DNA of 64,000 nt from Glycomyces fuscus (GCA_002529455.1 NYMS01000037.1:62001-126000), one strand, 5' to 3'. Shown: positions 44,468 through 54,551, counted from the first letter of the stretch. Made by a program: numbers and translations. The notes: a model not told the origin generated them from the sequence alone.

Positions 44468-45985
44468 TCAGCGCTGGGCGAGCCAGCGCAGCAGGGTGCG
44501 CGTGGCGAAGGCGGTGCCGCCCTTGGTGAGCAGGCCGCTCTCCTTGGCCGACCGGCCCGGGCCCGCGATGTCCAGGTGGGCCCAGGGCACGTCGCCGGTG
44601 AACGCGCGCAGGAACAGGGCCGCGTCGGTGGCGCCCGCCGGGCCGAAGTCGCGGCGGGTCCCGATGTTGGCCAGGTCCGCCACCCGGGACTTGGTGGTCT
44701 CGGTGTACTCCTCGGTCAGCGGCATCCGCCACAGGGGCTCGCCGGAGGCCCGGCCCGCGGCCTCGATCTCGGCGGCGAGCGCGTCGTCGGTGCTGTACAG
44801 GGCGCCCGTGCCGGTGCCCAGCGCGACCTTGGCCGCACCGGTGAGGGTGGCCACGTCCACGAGCACGTCCGGGGCCAGTTCGGCGACCGCGTAGCCCATG
44901 GCGTCGGCCAGGACCAGGCGGCCCTCGGCGTCGGAGTTGAGCACCTCGACGGTCGTGCCGCCGTAGGTGGTGAGCACGTCGCCGATCCGGGTGGCGTCGC
45001 CGGAGAAGGCGTTCTCGGCCAGCGCCAGCAGGCCGGTCACCCGGACCGAGGCGCCCACGGCCGACAGCGCGGACAGCACCGCGAGCACGATCGCCGAACC
45101 GCTCATGTCGGTCTTCATCAGCGACATGTTGTCGTTGGGCTTGAGCGAGAGGCCGCCGGTGTCGAACGTGATGCCCTTGCCGACCAGCACCACGTGCGCG
45201 GCGGGGTTCTCGGGGGTGTAGGAGAGCTGGACCAGGCGCGGGGGGCGCGAGGAGCCCCGGCCGACGCCGAGGATGGCGCCGAAGCCGTCGTCCTCCAGCT
45301 CCCGCTCGTCCCAGACCCGCACCTGGAGGCCGGAGTCGGCGGCGACCTCACGGGCGCGGGCGGCCATCCACTCGGGGTCCTTGGTCAGGGACGGGGTGTT
45401 GATGAGGTCGCGGGCCAGGGCGGTGGCCGCGGCCAGCCGGGTCCCGCGCTCCAGTGCGTCGGCGAGGTCCCCGGCGCCGCGGCCCACCACCTCGATCACC
45501 GGGGTGGGGCGCTTGTCCGCCGGGGGCTCGGCGGTCTTGAGGCTGAAGGTGTAGGAGGCCAGGAGGGCGCCCTCGGCGAAGGCGGTGGCGGCGTCGCCGC
45601 CGACCCCCGGCCAGGCCAGGGCGGCGCGCTCTCTTCCCCGGGCTGCCCGGGACAGGGCTGCACCGGCCTTCCGGAGGTCGTCGGGGGAACCCGAACCGAC
45701 CCCCAGAAGGGCCAGCCGTACCAGCCCCTGGTCCCGGGGCACCGGGAACTGGGCCAGCTCACCGGGTTTCCCGGCGAGCGAGTAGTGCGCGAACAGATCC
45801 GTGAGCGGAGCCGGAAGCACCTGTGTCAGGCCGCCGTCGGCCACCCCTTCGACCTCCGCGGGCCCGCCCTCTCCCGAGAGGACGGGAAGGACCAGCAGGT
45901 CCGCGGTGGACTCGGCGAGGCTCCCCGGACGGGGCTGGATCTCCGTGGCGAATGGCACAGGCCGCTCACAATCGTTCGCTGTCAT
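44468..45985 (-). CDS. pepA: Leucyl aminopeptidase (M17)
   Basis: A 505-residue cytosolic peptidase. The N-terminal macro-like domain spans about 1-170. The catalytic domain has VGKGITFDTGGLSLKP (metal Lys and Asp, near 262-277), MKTDMSGSA, and NSDAEGRLVLADA with the signature Asp, Glu and Arg (usual NTDAEGR, here Ser in place of Thr). It cleaves N-terminal residues using two metal ions. It is followed in the convergent direction by the long hairpin and preceded by the DUF3117 gene. Confidence 0.94.
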   Translation of the reverse strand: MTANDCERPVPFATEIQPRPGSLAESTADLLVLPVLSGEGGPAEVEGVADGGLTQVLPAPLTDLFAHYSLAGKPGELAQFPVPRDQGLVRLALLGVGSGSPDDLRKAGAALSRAARGRERAALAWPGVGGDAATAFAEGALLASYTFSLKTAEPPADKRPTPVIEVVGRGAGDLADALERGTRLAAATALARDLINTPSLTKDPEWMAARAREVAADSGLQVRVWDERELEDDGFGAILGVGRGSSRPPRLVQLSYTPENPAAHVVLVGKGITFDTGGLSLKPNDNMSLMKTDMSGSAIVLAVLSALSAVGASVRVTGLLALAENAFSGDATRIGDVLTTYGGTTVEVLNSDAEGRLVLADAMGYAVAELAPDVLVDVATLTGAAKVALGTGTGALYSTDDALAAEIEAAGRASGEPLWRMPLTEEYTETTKSRVADLANIGTRRDFGPAGATDAALFLRAFTGDVPWAHLDIAGPGRSAKESGLLTKGGTAFATRTLLRWLAQR

Positions 45986-46056
45986 GGGGGTCTACGACCT
46001 CGGGGGGCCGCCGGGCGCTCCGGCCCGGGTGGGGGAGGAGGAACGTGGTGCCGGAG

Positions 46057-46224
46057 CTAGCCGACGACACCCTTGAGCGCGTCCCGGAGTTCGGTCGCCT
46101 CGGCCGGCGTCAGCTCGACGACCAGGCGTCCGCCCCCCTCCAGCGGGACCCGCATGATGATGCCGCGACCCTCCTTGGTGACCTCCATCGGCCCGTCGCT
46201 GGTCCTCGGCTTCATCGCCGCCAT
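46057..46224 (-). CDS. DUF3117 small conserved actinobacterial protein
   Basis: A 55-residue protein, MAAMKPRTSDGPMEVTKEGR then IIMRVPLEGGGRLVVELTP, nearly invariant in actinobacteria. The start is ATG 46224 with AAGGGG seven bases upstream. Function is unknown. It sits in the same neighbourhood in mycobacteria (Rv1211). Confidence 0.92.
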   Translation of the reverse strand: MAAMKPRTSDGPMEVTKEGRGIIMRVPLEGGGRLVVELTPAEATELRDALKGVVG

Positions 46225-46706
46225 GCCATTCCCCTTTCTAGGTGTTCCTCGCGGGTGACCGGGGCCGACCCACAGCACCGGCGCCGATCCGCTCGGGTCG
46301 TCTCGGCTCCGGAGCCGTGGGCCGGTTCCGTGTGACTCGTGCCCGTGTGGCTTAAGGGACGTGAATCACTCTTCGACCATTATCTCGGAGGTTGGCCCCC
46401 CTGTGTGCGCCAGGCGGCGGCCGGACCGCCTCCGGTGGCTTCCACCAACGAAGAAACGTCGGTCAGTAAGGTTATATCGGTACTGGCCGAAACCCGGTGA
46501 GTGCGCGGGAATCCGCGCGGGCCCGCACTCGGGGGCAGCGGGCCGGACCCGAAGTCCGACTTCCTCTGGACAACAATCCCGACCTGCGCTTTCGTCCCCG
46601 ACGGAAATGCGTTTCCCCGTGGTCCGCGGCCGAACGGCTCCGGTTCGAAACCGTCTCCCGGCGGTCGGACCAGCGCCCGGAACGGGCGGCGATCCGGACG
46701 ACCGGA
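46225..46706. other. 482-base gap, AT-richer in the middle
   Basis: The part 46330-46500 is low in GC for this genome (for example GGTTATATCGG near 46470) and likely holds the DUF3117 promoter. No open frame with a ribosome site or domain is present. Confidence 0.4.
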
Positions 46707-47303
46707 TCAGTTCAGAGCGCCCGTCGAGGTCATCCGGGTGCCCTCGTCGGTGACCGAGGACCACTCCGCCCTGAGTCCGCCGTCCGCGTCGGGCAGCACG
46801 GTCAGCTCGGCCTCGTCGACGCACCGGTCCTCGGGGTCGGCGGTCTCGGTGTAGGCGTAGACGCGCCGGTCGTTGTCGCCCGCGGACAGCACGAGCGTCC
46901 CCGAGCAGGCGAAGGTGGTCCAGGCGGTGCTGCCGCGCTCGGCGCCCTCCTCGATCCGCACCTCGGCGTGCCAGTCGGCGACGTGCCGGCCCTCGGTGTC
47001 CACCTGGACCATCTCGCCGGCCCAGGCGCCGACGAAGTCCTCGGCGGGGGCCACGGGTTCCTGCCCGGCGTCTTCGCCGTCGGCCAGCAGGGCCCACGCG
47101 GTGGCCCCTCCGCCGACCAGGAGGACGGCCAGCGCGGCCACGCCCAGGACGGTGAACTGGCGGCGGCGCCTGCCGCTGTGCCGGGTCGACCTGGGCGGCG
47201 GCCACAGGGACAGCTGCTGCACGGGGGAAACGGCTGTCACGGAGGAAGCGGGCCCTTCGCGCCGATCGTCGGCTCCCGACTCCAGTTCGGCTGCTGTGTC
47301 CAT
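46707..47303 (-). CDS. Membrane-anchored protein of unknown function
   Basis: A 198-residue protein. The N-terminal 50 residues are polar and end in a basic cluster (RHSGRRRRQF); one membrane helix follows (about 52-71). The extracellular part of about 125 residues is beta-rich with EDFVGAWAGEMVQVDTEG, FACSGTLVLSAGD and RCVDEAELTVLPD, and has two Cys residues that could pair. It resembles small lipocalin-like extracellular domains, but no family is recognised. Start ATG 47303 has GAGG nine bases upstream. Confidence 0.72.
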   Translation of the reverse strand: MDTAAELESGADDRREGPASSVTAVSPVQQLSLWPPPRSTRHSGRRRRQFTVLGVAALAVLLVGGGATAWALLADGEDAGQEPVAPAEDFVGAWAGEMVQVDTEGRHVADWHAEVRIEEGAERGSTAWTTFACSGTLVLSAGDNDRRVYAYTETADPEDRCVDEAELTVLPDADGGLRAEWSSVTDEGTRMTSTGALN

Positions 47304-47504
47304 CCTCGCCATCCTCAAAGGTGATGCACCCGCTCCGGCGGAGCGGGGGGAACGCGGATACAGCGACCGAGGATAGAGCACCCGAACCCACAGGTTTCGC
47401 CCGATAACCATGCGGTGACTGTGATGCACGGCATAGGAAAGGGCGAACACCAGGTCAGACAGACGCCGCCCACTGTGGCCCGTGTCACAGGCCGGGGCGG
47501 GAGG

Positions 47505-48236
47505 TCAGCGTTCGCCGCCGCCGACCGGGGAACCGCCGGACCCTCCCGTCGGCCCGGAGTCCTCCCCGGTTCCGGCGTCCGCCGGCTCCCCGGGGGCCCC
47601 GCTCCCCTCGGGTCCCCGCGCCCTCCCGGAGTCCTGGGCGGACCCGGAGTCCTCGGAGCCCTCCGGACGCGCGGCGTCCTGCGCGGTCCGCGCGCCCTCG
47701 GCGCTCCCGGGGCCCTCGACGGCCTCGGTGGGTCCGGTGGTTCCGTGGTCACGGGCGGCGGGGTCCGCCGGGCGGGTCCCGCCCGCGGGACGGAAGGCCC
47801 CGCTGCCGAAGCCCGCGACCGCGGTGCTCCCGGCTCCGGAGGGGCCCCACGCCCCCCGTTCGGGGGCGTAGGCGTCGCCGGGCAGGTGCGCCCCCGGGAT
47901 CGGCCCGGTGCCCTCCGGCACGTACGAGGGGTCGAGGCGGGACAGGCGCCACTCCAGGTCCTGGATGCGCTCCTCGCGCTCGCGCAGGGTGGCGGTGAGG
48001 CGCAGCAGCAGTTCGTCCACGGCGCGCACGTGGTAGCCCCACATGGCGAGGGGCAGCATCAGACGGCCGAGGTCGAACGCCTGGACGGGGCGGTCCTCGG
48101 GCAGGGCGAGCGGGGGGTGGTCGGCCTCGAAGCGGGCGAGTTGGCCGCCCTTGCCGAGCACGATGTAGACGACGCCCACGAGGACGGCGAGCGCCGCGGC
48201 GGCGACGAGGACCATGATGAGAACAGGCACGGACAC
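47505..48236 (-). CDS. DivIVA-like domain protein with membrane anchor
   Basis: A 243-residue protein. One N-terminal membrane helix (about 4-27) is followed by PLAMWGYHVRAVDELLLRL and a coiled coil TATLREREERIQDLEWRL, which match the DivIVA/Wag31 N-terminal pattern (GYxxxxVDExL). The last 130 residues are low in complexity (Gly, Ser, Glu, Pro). DivIVA-like proteins find curved membrane at poles and septa. A similar gene lies near the LOG gene in mycobacteria. Confidence 0.78.
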   Translation of the reverse strand: MSVPVLIMVLVAAAALAVLVGVVYIVLGKGGQLARFEADHPPLALPEDRPVQAFDLGRLMLPLAMWGYHVRAVDELLLRLTATLREREERIQDLEWRLSRLDPSYVPEGTGPIPGAHLPGDAYAPERGAWGPSGAGSTAVAGFGSGAFRPAGGTRPADPAARDHGTTGPTEAVEGPGSAEGARTAQDAARPEGSEDSGSAQDSGRARGPEGSGAPGEPADAGTGEDSGPTGGSGGSPVGGGER

Positions 48237-48417
48237 GATCGTGCCACACGCCGCCCGGGCGGGGCACGGCCGTCGCGGTCCGGCCGGAGCCGGACCGCCG
48301 GGGACGCTCCCCCGCCGGCCGCGCGGGGCGGGGCGGGCTCGGAGGCCGGGGCCGCCGGCTCCGCTCCCGGCCGGGGCGGCTCCGCGGCCCGCGCGCCGCC
48401 CGCCTGCCCGCCGCTCC

Positions 48418-49197
48418 CTACTGCTCCGGGCCGGGGTACTCCTCCGACTGCTGGCGGTGGATGTCCAGGTGGGACTTGCGGATGATGTCGACCACCTCGT
48501 CGAGGTCGTCGGTCACCTGGACCAGGTCCATGTCGTGCGACTTGATCAGCTGGTTCTCCAGCAGGCTGGAGCGGATCCAGTCCCGCATCCCGCCCCAGAA
48601 ATCGGTGCCGACCAGCACGATCGGGAAGCGGGTGACCTTGTTGGTCTGGACGAGGGTGGCCGCCTCGAACAGCTCGTCCAGGGTGCCGAAGCCCCCGGGC
48701 AGGACCACGAACGCCTGGGAGTACTTCACGAACATCGTCTTGCGGACGAAGAAGTACCGGAAGGTCACCCCGATGTCGACGTAGTCGTTGAGCGTCTGCT
48801 CGAACGGCAGCTCGATCCCGAGCCCGACCGAGAGCCCGCCCGCCTGCTGGGCGCCCTTGTTGACCGCCTCCATCATCCCCGGCCCGCCGCCGGTGATGGT
48901 GGCGTACCCGGCCTCCGCCAGCTTGGCGCCCATCTGGACGCCGACGTCGTAGTAGCGGCTCCCGGGCCGGAGGCGGGCCGAGCCGAACACGCTCACCGCC
49001 GAGGGCAGCTCCGAGAGCAGGCCGAAGCCCTCCACGAACTCCGACTGGATGCGCAGTACCCGCCACGGGTCGGTGTGCACCCAGTCCGTGGGGCCCCGCT
49101 GGTCGAGGAGGCGCTGGTCGGTGGTGGTGTTGGGGATGGAGTCGCCCCGGTAGGTGAGGGGACCCGCGCGTCGTACGTTCTCTTCTTCTTCCATCAT
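48418..49197 (-). CDS. LOG-family protein (TIGR00730, nucleotide 5'-monophosphate phosphoribohydrolase)
   Basis: A 259-residue Rossmann-like protein. SVFGSARLRPGSRYYD, ITGGGPGMMEAVNKGA (near 102) and LPGGFGTLDELFEA (near 167) are the LOG motifs, including the catalytic Arg/Glu set. LOG enzymes split cytokinin-type nucleotides or AMP-like nucleotides to base and ribose 5-phosphate. The start at 49197 is uncertain by one codon (two adjacent ATG). It lies downstream of dapE on the same strand, the arrangement of mycobacterial Rv1202-Rv1205. Confidence 0.9.
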   Translation of the reverse strand: MMEEEENVRRAGPLTYRGDSIPNTTTDQRLLDQRGPTDWVHTDPWRVLRIQSEFVEGFGLLSELPSAVSVFGSARLRPGSRYYDVGVQMGAKLAEAGYATITGGGPGMMEAVNKGAQQAGGLSVGLGIELPFEQTLNDYVDIGVTFRYFFVRKTMFVKYSQAFVVLPGGFGTLDELFEAATLVQTNKVTRFPIVLVGTDFWGGMRDWIRSSLLENQLIKSHDMDLVQVTDDLDEVVDIIRKSHLDIHRQQSEEYPGPEQ

Positions 49198-49236
49198 GAC
49201 GTAAAGCTATCCGCGTGGAACCGGATCACACCTGAA

Positions 49237-49251
49237 CCACACGTGTCACAG
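49237..49251. promoter_or_regulatory. Motif resembling the dapC 17-bp repeats
   Basis: CCACACGTGTCACAG, 40 bases upstream of the LOG gene, matches the start of the 17-bp unit at 54034-54084 in 13 of 15 positions. Confidence 0.3.
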
Positions 49252-49332
49252 CGATGACCACAAACAGCCTTTTCGCCGCCCCGGCCGGTGTCCCGACTGG
49301 TCACGCCCCCGCGGACGGGGACGCGACGGGGC

Positions 49333-50397
49333 TCAGCGGGTGCCCGACAACCAGGCGGCCATGCGCTCCTCGGCCTCGTGGATCCTGGGGATCTCGGCGT
49401 ACTCGTCCTTGGTGTGGGCGAGCGTCGGGTCACCGGGACCGTAGTTGACGGCGGGCACGCCCAGCTCGGAGAAGCGGGAGACGTCGGTCCAGCCGAGCTT
49501 GGCGCGGGCGCTGCCCTCCCCCACCGCGGTGACGAACGCCGCGGCCGAGGGCTCGTCCAGCCCGGGCCGGGCGGGGGCGGCGGCGTCGACCACCGTGACC
49601 TCGAACCCGTCGAAGACCTCGCGCAGGTGCGCCTCGGCGTCGGCGACGGACAGGTCGGGGGCGAAGCGGTAGTTGACCCTGACCACGCACTCGTCGGGGA
49701 TGACGTTGCCCGCGACCCCGCCCTCGATGGCCACGGCGTTGAGGCCCTCGTGGAAGCGCAGCCCCTCCACCTCGGGCTCGCGCGGGGTGTAGGCGCGCAG
49801 GACGTCCAGGACGGCTCCGGCGCCGTGGATGGCGTTCACGCCCATCCACGAACGCGCGCTGTGGGCGCGCTTGCCCCGGGTGGTGACCTCCACGCGCATG
49901 GTGCCCTGGCAGCCGCCCTCGATGACGCCGCCGGTGGGCTCCATGAGGACCGCGAAGTCCCCCGACAGCCACTCGGGGTGGTTGCGGGCCAGGCGGAGCA
50001 GGCCGTTGCGGGAGGCGTCGACCTCCTCGTTGTCGTAGAGGACGTAGGTGACGTCGTGCACCGGCTCGGCGACCAGGGCGGCCAGCCTGAGCTGGACCGC
50101 GACACCGGCCTTCATGTCCGAGGTGCCGCACCCGTAGAGGCGGTCGCCGACGACGCGGGAGGGCACGTTGTCGACGATGGGGACGGTGTCGATGTGCCCG
50201 GCGATGACGACGCGGCGGGGGCGGCCCAGGTCCGTGCGGGCGACGACGGCGTCGCCGTCGCGGTCCACGCGCAGGTGGGGCAGGGCCGACAGGGCGTCCT
50301 CGACCGCGTCGGCGAGGACCTTCTCGTCACCGCTCTCGGATCGGATGTCCACGAGGGCGGCGGTCAGGGCCGCGGCGTCCGAGGTCAGGTCCAGCAT
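49333..50397 (-). CDS. dapE: Succinyl-diaminopimelate desuccinylase
   Basis: A 354-residue M20 metallopeptidase. AGHIDTVP (near 66) and GCGTSDMKAG hold the first zinc ligands, YDNEEVD (near 121) the catalytic Glu pair, VLMEPTGG another ligand, and TLAHTKDEYAE (near 333) the last His. The dimerisation domain lies at about 172-285. It releases L,L-diaminopimelate for lysine and peptidoglycan. It is 392 bases away from dapD, with repeat copy C between. Confidence 0.93.
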   Translation of the reverse strand: MLDLTSDAAALTAALVDIRSESGDEKVLADAVEDALSALPHLRVDRDGDAVVARTDLGRPRRVVIAGHIDTVPIVDNVPSRVVGDRLYGCGTSDMKAGVAVQLRLAALVAEPVHDVTYVLYDNEEVDASRNGLLRLARNHPEWLSGDFAVLMEPTGGVIEGGCQGTMRVEVTTRGKRAHSARSWMGVNAIHGAGAVLDVLRAYTPREPEVEGLRFHEGLNAVAIEGGVAGNVIPDECVVRVNYRFAPDLSVADAEAHLREVFDGFEVTVVDAAAPARPGLDEPSAAAFVTAVGEGSARAKLGWTDVSRFSELGVPAVNYGPGDPTLAHTKDEYAEIPRIHEAEERMAAWLSGTR

Positions 50398-50577
50398 GTG
50401 TCGCCCCGTTTCGGTGAGGTTGGGAAGCCGTCGGGCGGGGAGGGTCCGTTCCCCGTCCGGATCACTGTCCCCCCAGTCTGGGGTAACCGGGGGCGCGAGC
50501 AGAACTCGTCCTGGAACACGGCCGGGGCGCCCCTCCGTGCTCGGAGGGGCGCCCCGGTGCGGCACGAACGGACCAGG

Positions 50578-50786
50578 GCCCGTTGTGAGCCGGCCTCGGC
50601 TTGCGGGCGCCCGGACAGGGGCCGCAGCGAAGCGCAGGTCCACAGCGAACACGGGCGCCCGCGGGGTTCTGGAGGTGGCGCAGGCGGGTCGGCGAGGAAC
50701 GAGCCCACCCGCCGGAGCCGCCGAAGGTTCCCGCTCCTTGGGCGCCCGGACAGGGGCCGCAGCGGAGCGCAGGTCCGGAGAAGTAC
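50578..50786 (-). repeat. Dispersed intergenic repeat, copy C
   Basis: It fills most of the 392-base gap between dapD and dapE, in the opposite orientation to copies A and B. The central stem is 50683-50693 with 50703-50713 (one mismatch) around loop GAGGAACGA, the complement of the A/B loop. The GGGGTTCTGGAGGTGG box is at 50663-50678. GGACC-type hairpins stand at both ends (about 50614-50638 and 50755-50776). The rest of the gap (50398-50577) is without recognisable features. Confidence 0.85.
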
Positions 50787-50789
50787 CGC

Positions 50790-51626
<837 letters not shown>

Positions 51627-51817
51627 GTGCACACACGTTAGCCGCTCGCGGCGGGTGCGGGGGCACCCCCTCCCCGAGGCGGCCGTCACCCCCCGTGCAC
51701 GGGCCCCGCCGCCCGCCACGGCGGCGGCTACAATGCGGCCGTGGCGCCGCGTGCGCCCCCGCGCGACGCTCCCCTCCGGTGCGGCGCGCCCACCCGTCGC
51801 CGACCCTTGGTTCGCCC

Positions 51818-52699
51818 GTGCCCAGTAAGCGCCGGAGGCTCTCCGCCTTCGTCAAGATCCTGCTCGCCCTGGTCCTCGTCTGCGGCTCGCTCGTCGCCGG
51901 GGCCTACTACGTGCTGACCACGTTCGAGCCGATCGACACCACTCCCTCGCCCGAACCCGGCTGCCGCCTGACGCTGTCCGACGGCCGGTACTCGATGGAG
52001 GGGCCGCAGGCCGTGAGCGCGGCCACCGTGGGAGGCGTGGCGTTCAGCCGGGACCTGCCCCCGGAGGCCGTGACGATCGCCTACGCGACGGTGTGGCAGG
52101 AGTCGGCGTTCTACAACGTGGAGTACGGCGACCGGGACTCCCTGGGCCTGTTCCAGCAGCGGCCCTCGCAGGAGTGGGGCGACCCGGAGCAGATCCTCGA
52201 CCCGGTCTACGCCAGCAGCTCGTTCTACGAGGAGCTGGTGGAGGTGGAGGACTGGAGGTCCATCCCGGTGTTCGAGGCGGCCCAGGCGGTGCAGCGCAGC
52301 GCCGACGGCTACGCCTACGACCAGCACGAGCGCCTGTCCGAGCGGATGGCCGAGGTCTTCACCGGCACGCGGGGGGCCGCCCTGACGTGCTGGTACGACG
52401 AGGAGGGGCTGGAGAACCTGCGGGCCGGGGAGGCGGACACCGCCGCCGCCCTGGAGGAGATGGAGCGGGTGTTCGGCACCGACCCGGCGGACCTGCCGCT
52501 GGACGGGGCCGAGGAGCCGCGGACCGGAGACCTCGGGTGGTCGATGGCCCTGTGGGCTGTGGCCCACGCCGAGGAGTACGGGCTGACGTCGGTGTCCTAC
52601 GACGGCCAGCGGTGGCGGGCCTCGGACGGCACGGACGACGCCGAGGACTGGGCGGCGGCCGAGGGGGGCGACACCGGGGGCGGCCTGGTCCTGGAGTGA
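51818..52699 (+). CDS. Secreted or anchored lysozyme-like fold protein
   Basis: A 293-residue protein. A basic N-terminus and one hydrophobic segment (FVKILLALVLVCGSLVAGAY, about 10-30) act as anchor or signal. VAFSRDLPPEAVTIAYATVW leads to QESAFYNVEYGDRDSLGLFQ and QRPSQEWG, a pattern of a large actinobacterial family with a lysozyme-like look (often mislabelled heavy-metal transporter). Cleavage of peptidoglycan is possible but not shown. GTG 51818 is the best start. It is divergent from dapD and convergent to dapC. Confidence 0.75.
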   Translation: MPSKRRRLSAFVKILLALVLVCGSLVAGAYYVLTTFEPIDTTPSPEPGCRLTLSDGRYSMEGPQAVSAATVGGVAFSRDLPPEAVTIAYATVWQESAFYNVEYGDRDSLGLFQQRPSQEWGDPEQILDPVYASSSFYEELVEVEDWRSIPVFEAAQAVQRSADGYAYDQHERLSERMAEVFTGTRGAALTCWYDEEGLENLRAGEADTAAALEEMERVFGTDPADLPLDGAEEPRTGDLGWSMALWAVAHAEEYGLTSVSYDGQRWRASDGTDDAEDWAAAEGGDTGGGLVLE

Positions 52700-52895
52700 T
52701 CCGGACCGGTCCGGGACCGGGTCGCGGTCCGGTCCGGCCCGGTGCCAGGGCGGCCGTTCGGGAGGGCACACCGCATGGCACCGGAGGGTGCGGGCCCCCG
52801 ATACGACAAGGGGACCACACTCCGCCGCACGGCGGCCACCGGTCCCGTCCCGCCTGTGGACGACCGGCGGGAGGGCCGCCCGCGCGGCCCCGGCC

Positions 52896-54002
52896 TCAGG
52901 CCAGGCGCTTGGCCGCGGCCTCGACCCGCTCGTCGGTGGCGGTGAACGCCACGCGCACGTGCCCGGCCCCCGCCGGGCCGTAGAAGTCCCCGGGGGCGAC
53001 CAGCACACCGCGCTCGGCGAGGTGGGCCACCGCGCCCCAGGCGTCGTGGTCGGGGTGGCTGGCCCACAGGTACAGTCCGGCGTCGGAGTGCTCGATGCGC
53101 CAGCCCGCGCCCTCCAGGGCCTCGCGCAGCCTGGCGCGGCGGGAGCGGTAGCGCTCCTTCTGCTCGGCGGCGTGCGCGTCGTCGTCCAGGGCGGCGCGCA
53201 TGGCCGCCTGGACGGGCGCGGGAACGATCATCCCGGCGTGCTTGCGCACCGCCAGGAGCTCCTCGACCAGCGCGGGGTCCCCGGCGACGAAGGCCGCGCG
53301 GTACCCGGCCAGGTTGGAGCGCTTGGACAGCGAGTGCACGGCCAGCAGGTTCTCGTGGGAGCCGCCGCACACGTCCGGGTGCAGGATGGACACCGGTTCG
53401 GCGCCGTCCCAGCCCAGGTCGAGGTAGCACTCGTCGGAGGCCACGATCGCGCCGCGCTCGCGGGCCCACTCCACGACCTTGCGCAGGTGCGCGGTACCCA
53501 GGACCCGGCCGGTCGGGTTGCTCGGCGAGTTCACCCACACCAGCCCGACGGGGGCGGGGCCGAGCGGGGTCAGGCCGTCGGAGGCCACCGGGGTGGCCCC
53601 GGCCACGCGCGCGCCGATGTCGTAGGTCGGGTAGGCCAGCTCGGGGTGGACGACCGTGTCGCCCGCTCCGAGGCCCAGGAGCGTGGGCAGCCAGGCCACG
53701 AGCTCCTTGGAGCCCACGGTGGGCAGGACCGCGCCCTCCGCGACGCGCACGCCGTGGCGGCGCTCCAGCCAGCCCGCGACGGAGGCGCGCAGGGCGGGGG
53801 TGCCCCAGGTCTGGGGGTAGCCGGGCGCGTCGGCGGCGTCGGCGAGGGCCTTGCGCAGGATGGCGGGCACCGGGTCGACGGGGGTGCCGACGGACAGGTC
53901 GACGATGCCGTCGGGGTGCTCGGCGGCCCTGTGCTTGTACGGCGCCAGCCGGTCCCACGGGAAGGTCGGGAGCCGTTCCGCCACGGGTCGCCGTTCGGCC
54001 AT
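52896..54002 (-). CDS. dapC: Succinyldiaminopimelate transaminase
   Basis: A 368-residue fold-type I aminotransferase. VDLSVGTPVDPVP binds substrate, VWVNSPSNPTGRVL holds the PLP Asn, ASDECYLDLGW the PLP Asp and Tyr, and HSLSKRSNLAGYR the Schiff-base Lys (near 223). It converts the keto intermediate made by DapD to succinyl-DAP. GGAG nine bases before ATG 54002 supports the start. Three 17-bp repeats lie 32-82 bases upstream. The fdxA-dapC order is the actinobacterial standard. Confidence 0.92.
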   Translation of the reverse strand: MAERRPVAERLPTFPWDRLAPYKHRAAEHPDGIVDLSVGTPVDPVPAILRKALADAADAPGYPQTWGTPALRASVAGWLERRHGVRVAEGAVLPTVGSKELVAWLPTLLGLGAGDTVVHPELAYPTYDIGARVAGATPVASDGLTPLGPAPVGLVWVNSPSNPTGRVLGTAHLRKVVEWARERGAIVASDECYLDLGWDGAEPVSILHPDVCGGSHENLLAVHSLSKRSNLAGYRAAFVAGDPALVEELLAVRKHAGMIVPAPVQAAMRAALDDDAHAAEQKERYRSRRARLREALEGAGWRIEHSDAGLYLWASHPDHDAWGAVAHLAERGVLVAPGDFYGPAGAGHVRVAFTATDERVEAAAKRLA

Positions 54003-54033
54003 CGCACTTACTCCATCCAGGTCGGGTCTGTTG

Positions 54034-54084
54034 CCACACGTCACACAGGACCACACGTCACACAGGACCACACGTCACACAGGA
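54034..54084. repeat. Three tandem 17-bp direct repeats upstream of dapC
   Basis: The unit CCACACGTCACACAGGA is repeated three times without a mismatch (54034-54050, 54051-54067, 54068-54084), directly beside the terminator at 54086. It lies in the dapC leader or promoter. Confidence 0.85.
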
Positions 54085-54085
54085 A

Positions 54086-54120
54086 TCGCGCCGACCCCCC
54101 GCCACGAGGGGTCGGCGCGA
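54086..54120 (-). terminator. Terminator after fdxA
   Basis: A perfect 13 bp stem (54086-54098 with 54108-54120) with a 9-base loop, about 110 bases after the ferredoxin stop and touching the 17-bp repeats. Confidence 0.7.
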
Positions 54121-54230
54121 CACGTCGTCCGCACCGGGCCGCACGCGCCCGCGCACCCTCTGCGCCATAGGGGTGCCGCGGGTGTCCTCCGGCCCCGGGA
54201 CCGCCGGAGCCGGTCCGGCGCGTCGCCGGG

Positions 54231-54551
54231 CTACTCGGCCTGCGGCGGCAGCTTGGCCACGAGCGGGTGGTCGCGGTCGATCTTGCCGACCTTGGAGGCG
54301 CCGCCAGGGGAGCCCAGGTCGTCGAAGAAGTCGACGTTGGCCTTGTAGAAGTCGGACCACTGCTCGGGGAGGTCGTCCTCGTAGTAGATGGCCTCCACCG
54401 GGCAGACCGGCTCACACGCACCGCAGTCAACGCACTCGTCCGGGTGGATATAGAGCATGCGGTCGCCCTCGTAGATGCAGTCCACGGGGCACTCGTCAAT
54501 GCACGCCTTGTCCAGTACATCAACACAGGGCTGCGCGATGACGTAGGTCAC
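54231..54551 (-). CDS. fdxA: 7Fe ferredoxin (3Fe-4S/4Fe-4S)
   Basis: A 106-residue ferredoxin. Cys9, Cys17 and Cys50 should hold the 3Fe-4S cluster and Cys21, Cys40, Cys43 and Cys46 the 4Fe-4S cluster, as in the Azotobacter FdI pattern; Cys25 is extra. The acidic C-terminal extension is typical. AAGGAG six bases before the GTG at 54551 sets the start. It heads the fdxA-dapC segment. Confidence 0.95.
   Translation of the reverse strand: MTYVIAQPCVDVLDKACIDECPVDCIYEGDRMLYIHPDECVDCGACEPVCPVEAIYYEDDLPEQWSDFYKANVDFFDDLGSPGGASKVGKIDRDHPLVAKLPPQAE

Noticed and set aside
46630..46660. tRNA-like GGTTCGAAACC
   Set aside because: No acceptor stem, D-arm or anticodon arm surrounds it; no tRNA gene was found in the window.
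48276..48297. Hairpin after the LOG gene as a terminator
   Set aside because: The 9 bp stem is real but lies 120 bases after the stop in very GC-rich sequence where such stems are frequent, so I did not list it as a feature.
52701..52742. Terminator after the lysozyme-like gene
   Set aside because: The repeats of GGACCG allow several alternative imperfect stems; none is clearly better than chance.
54034..54084. CRISPR array
   Set aside because: The three 17-bp units are directly joined with no spacers and no cas genes are near.
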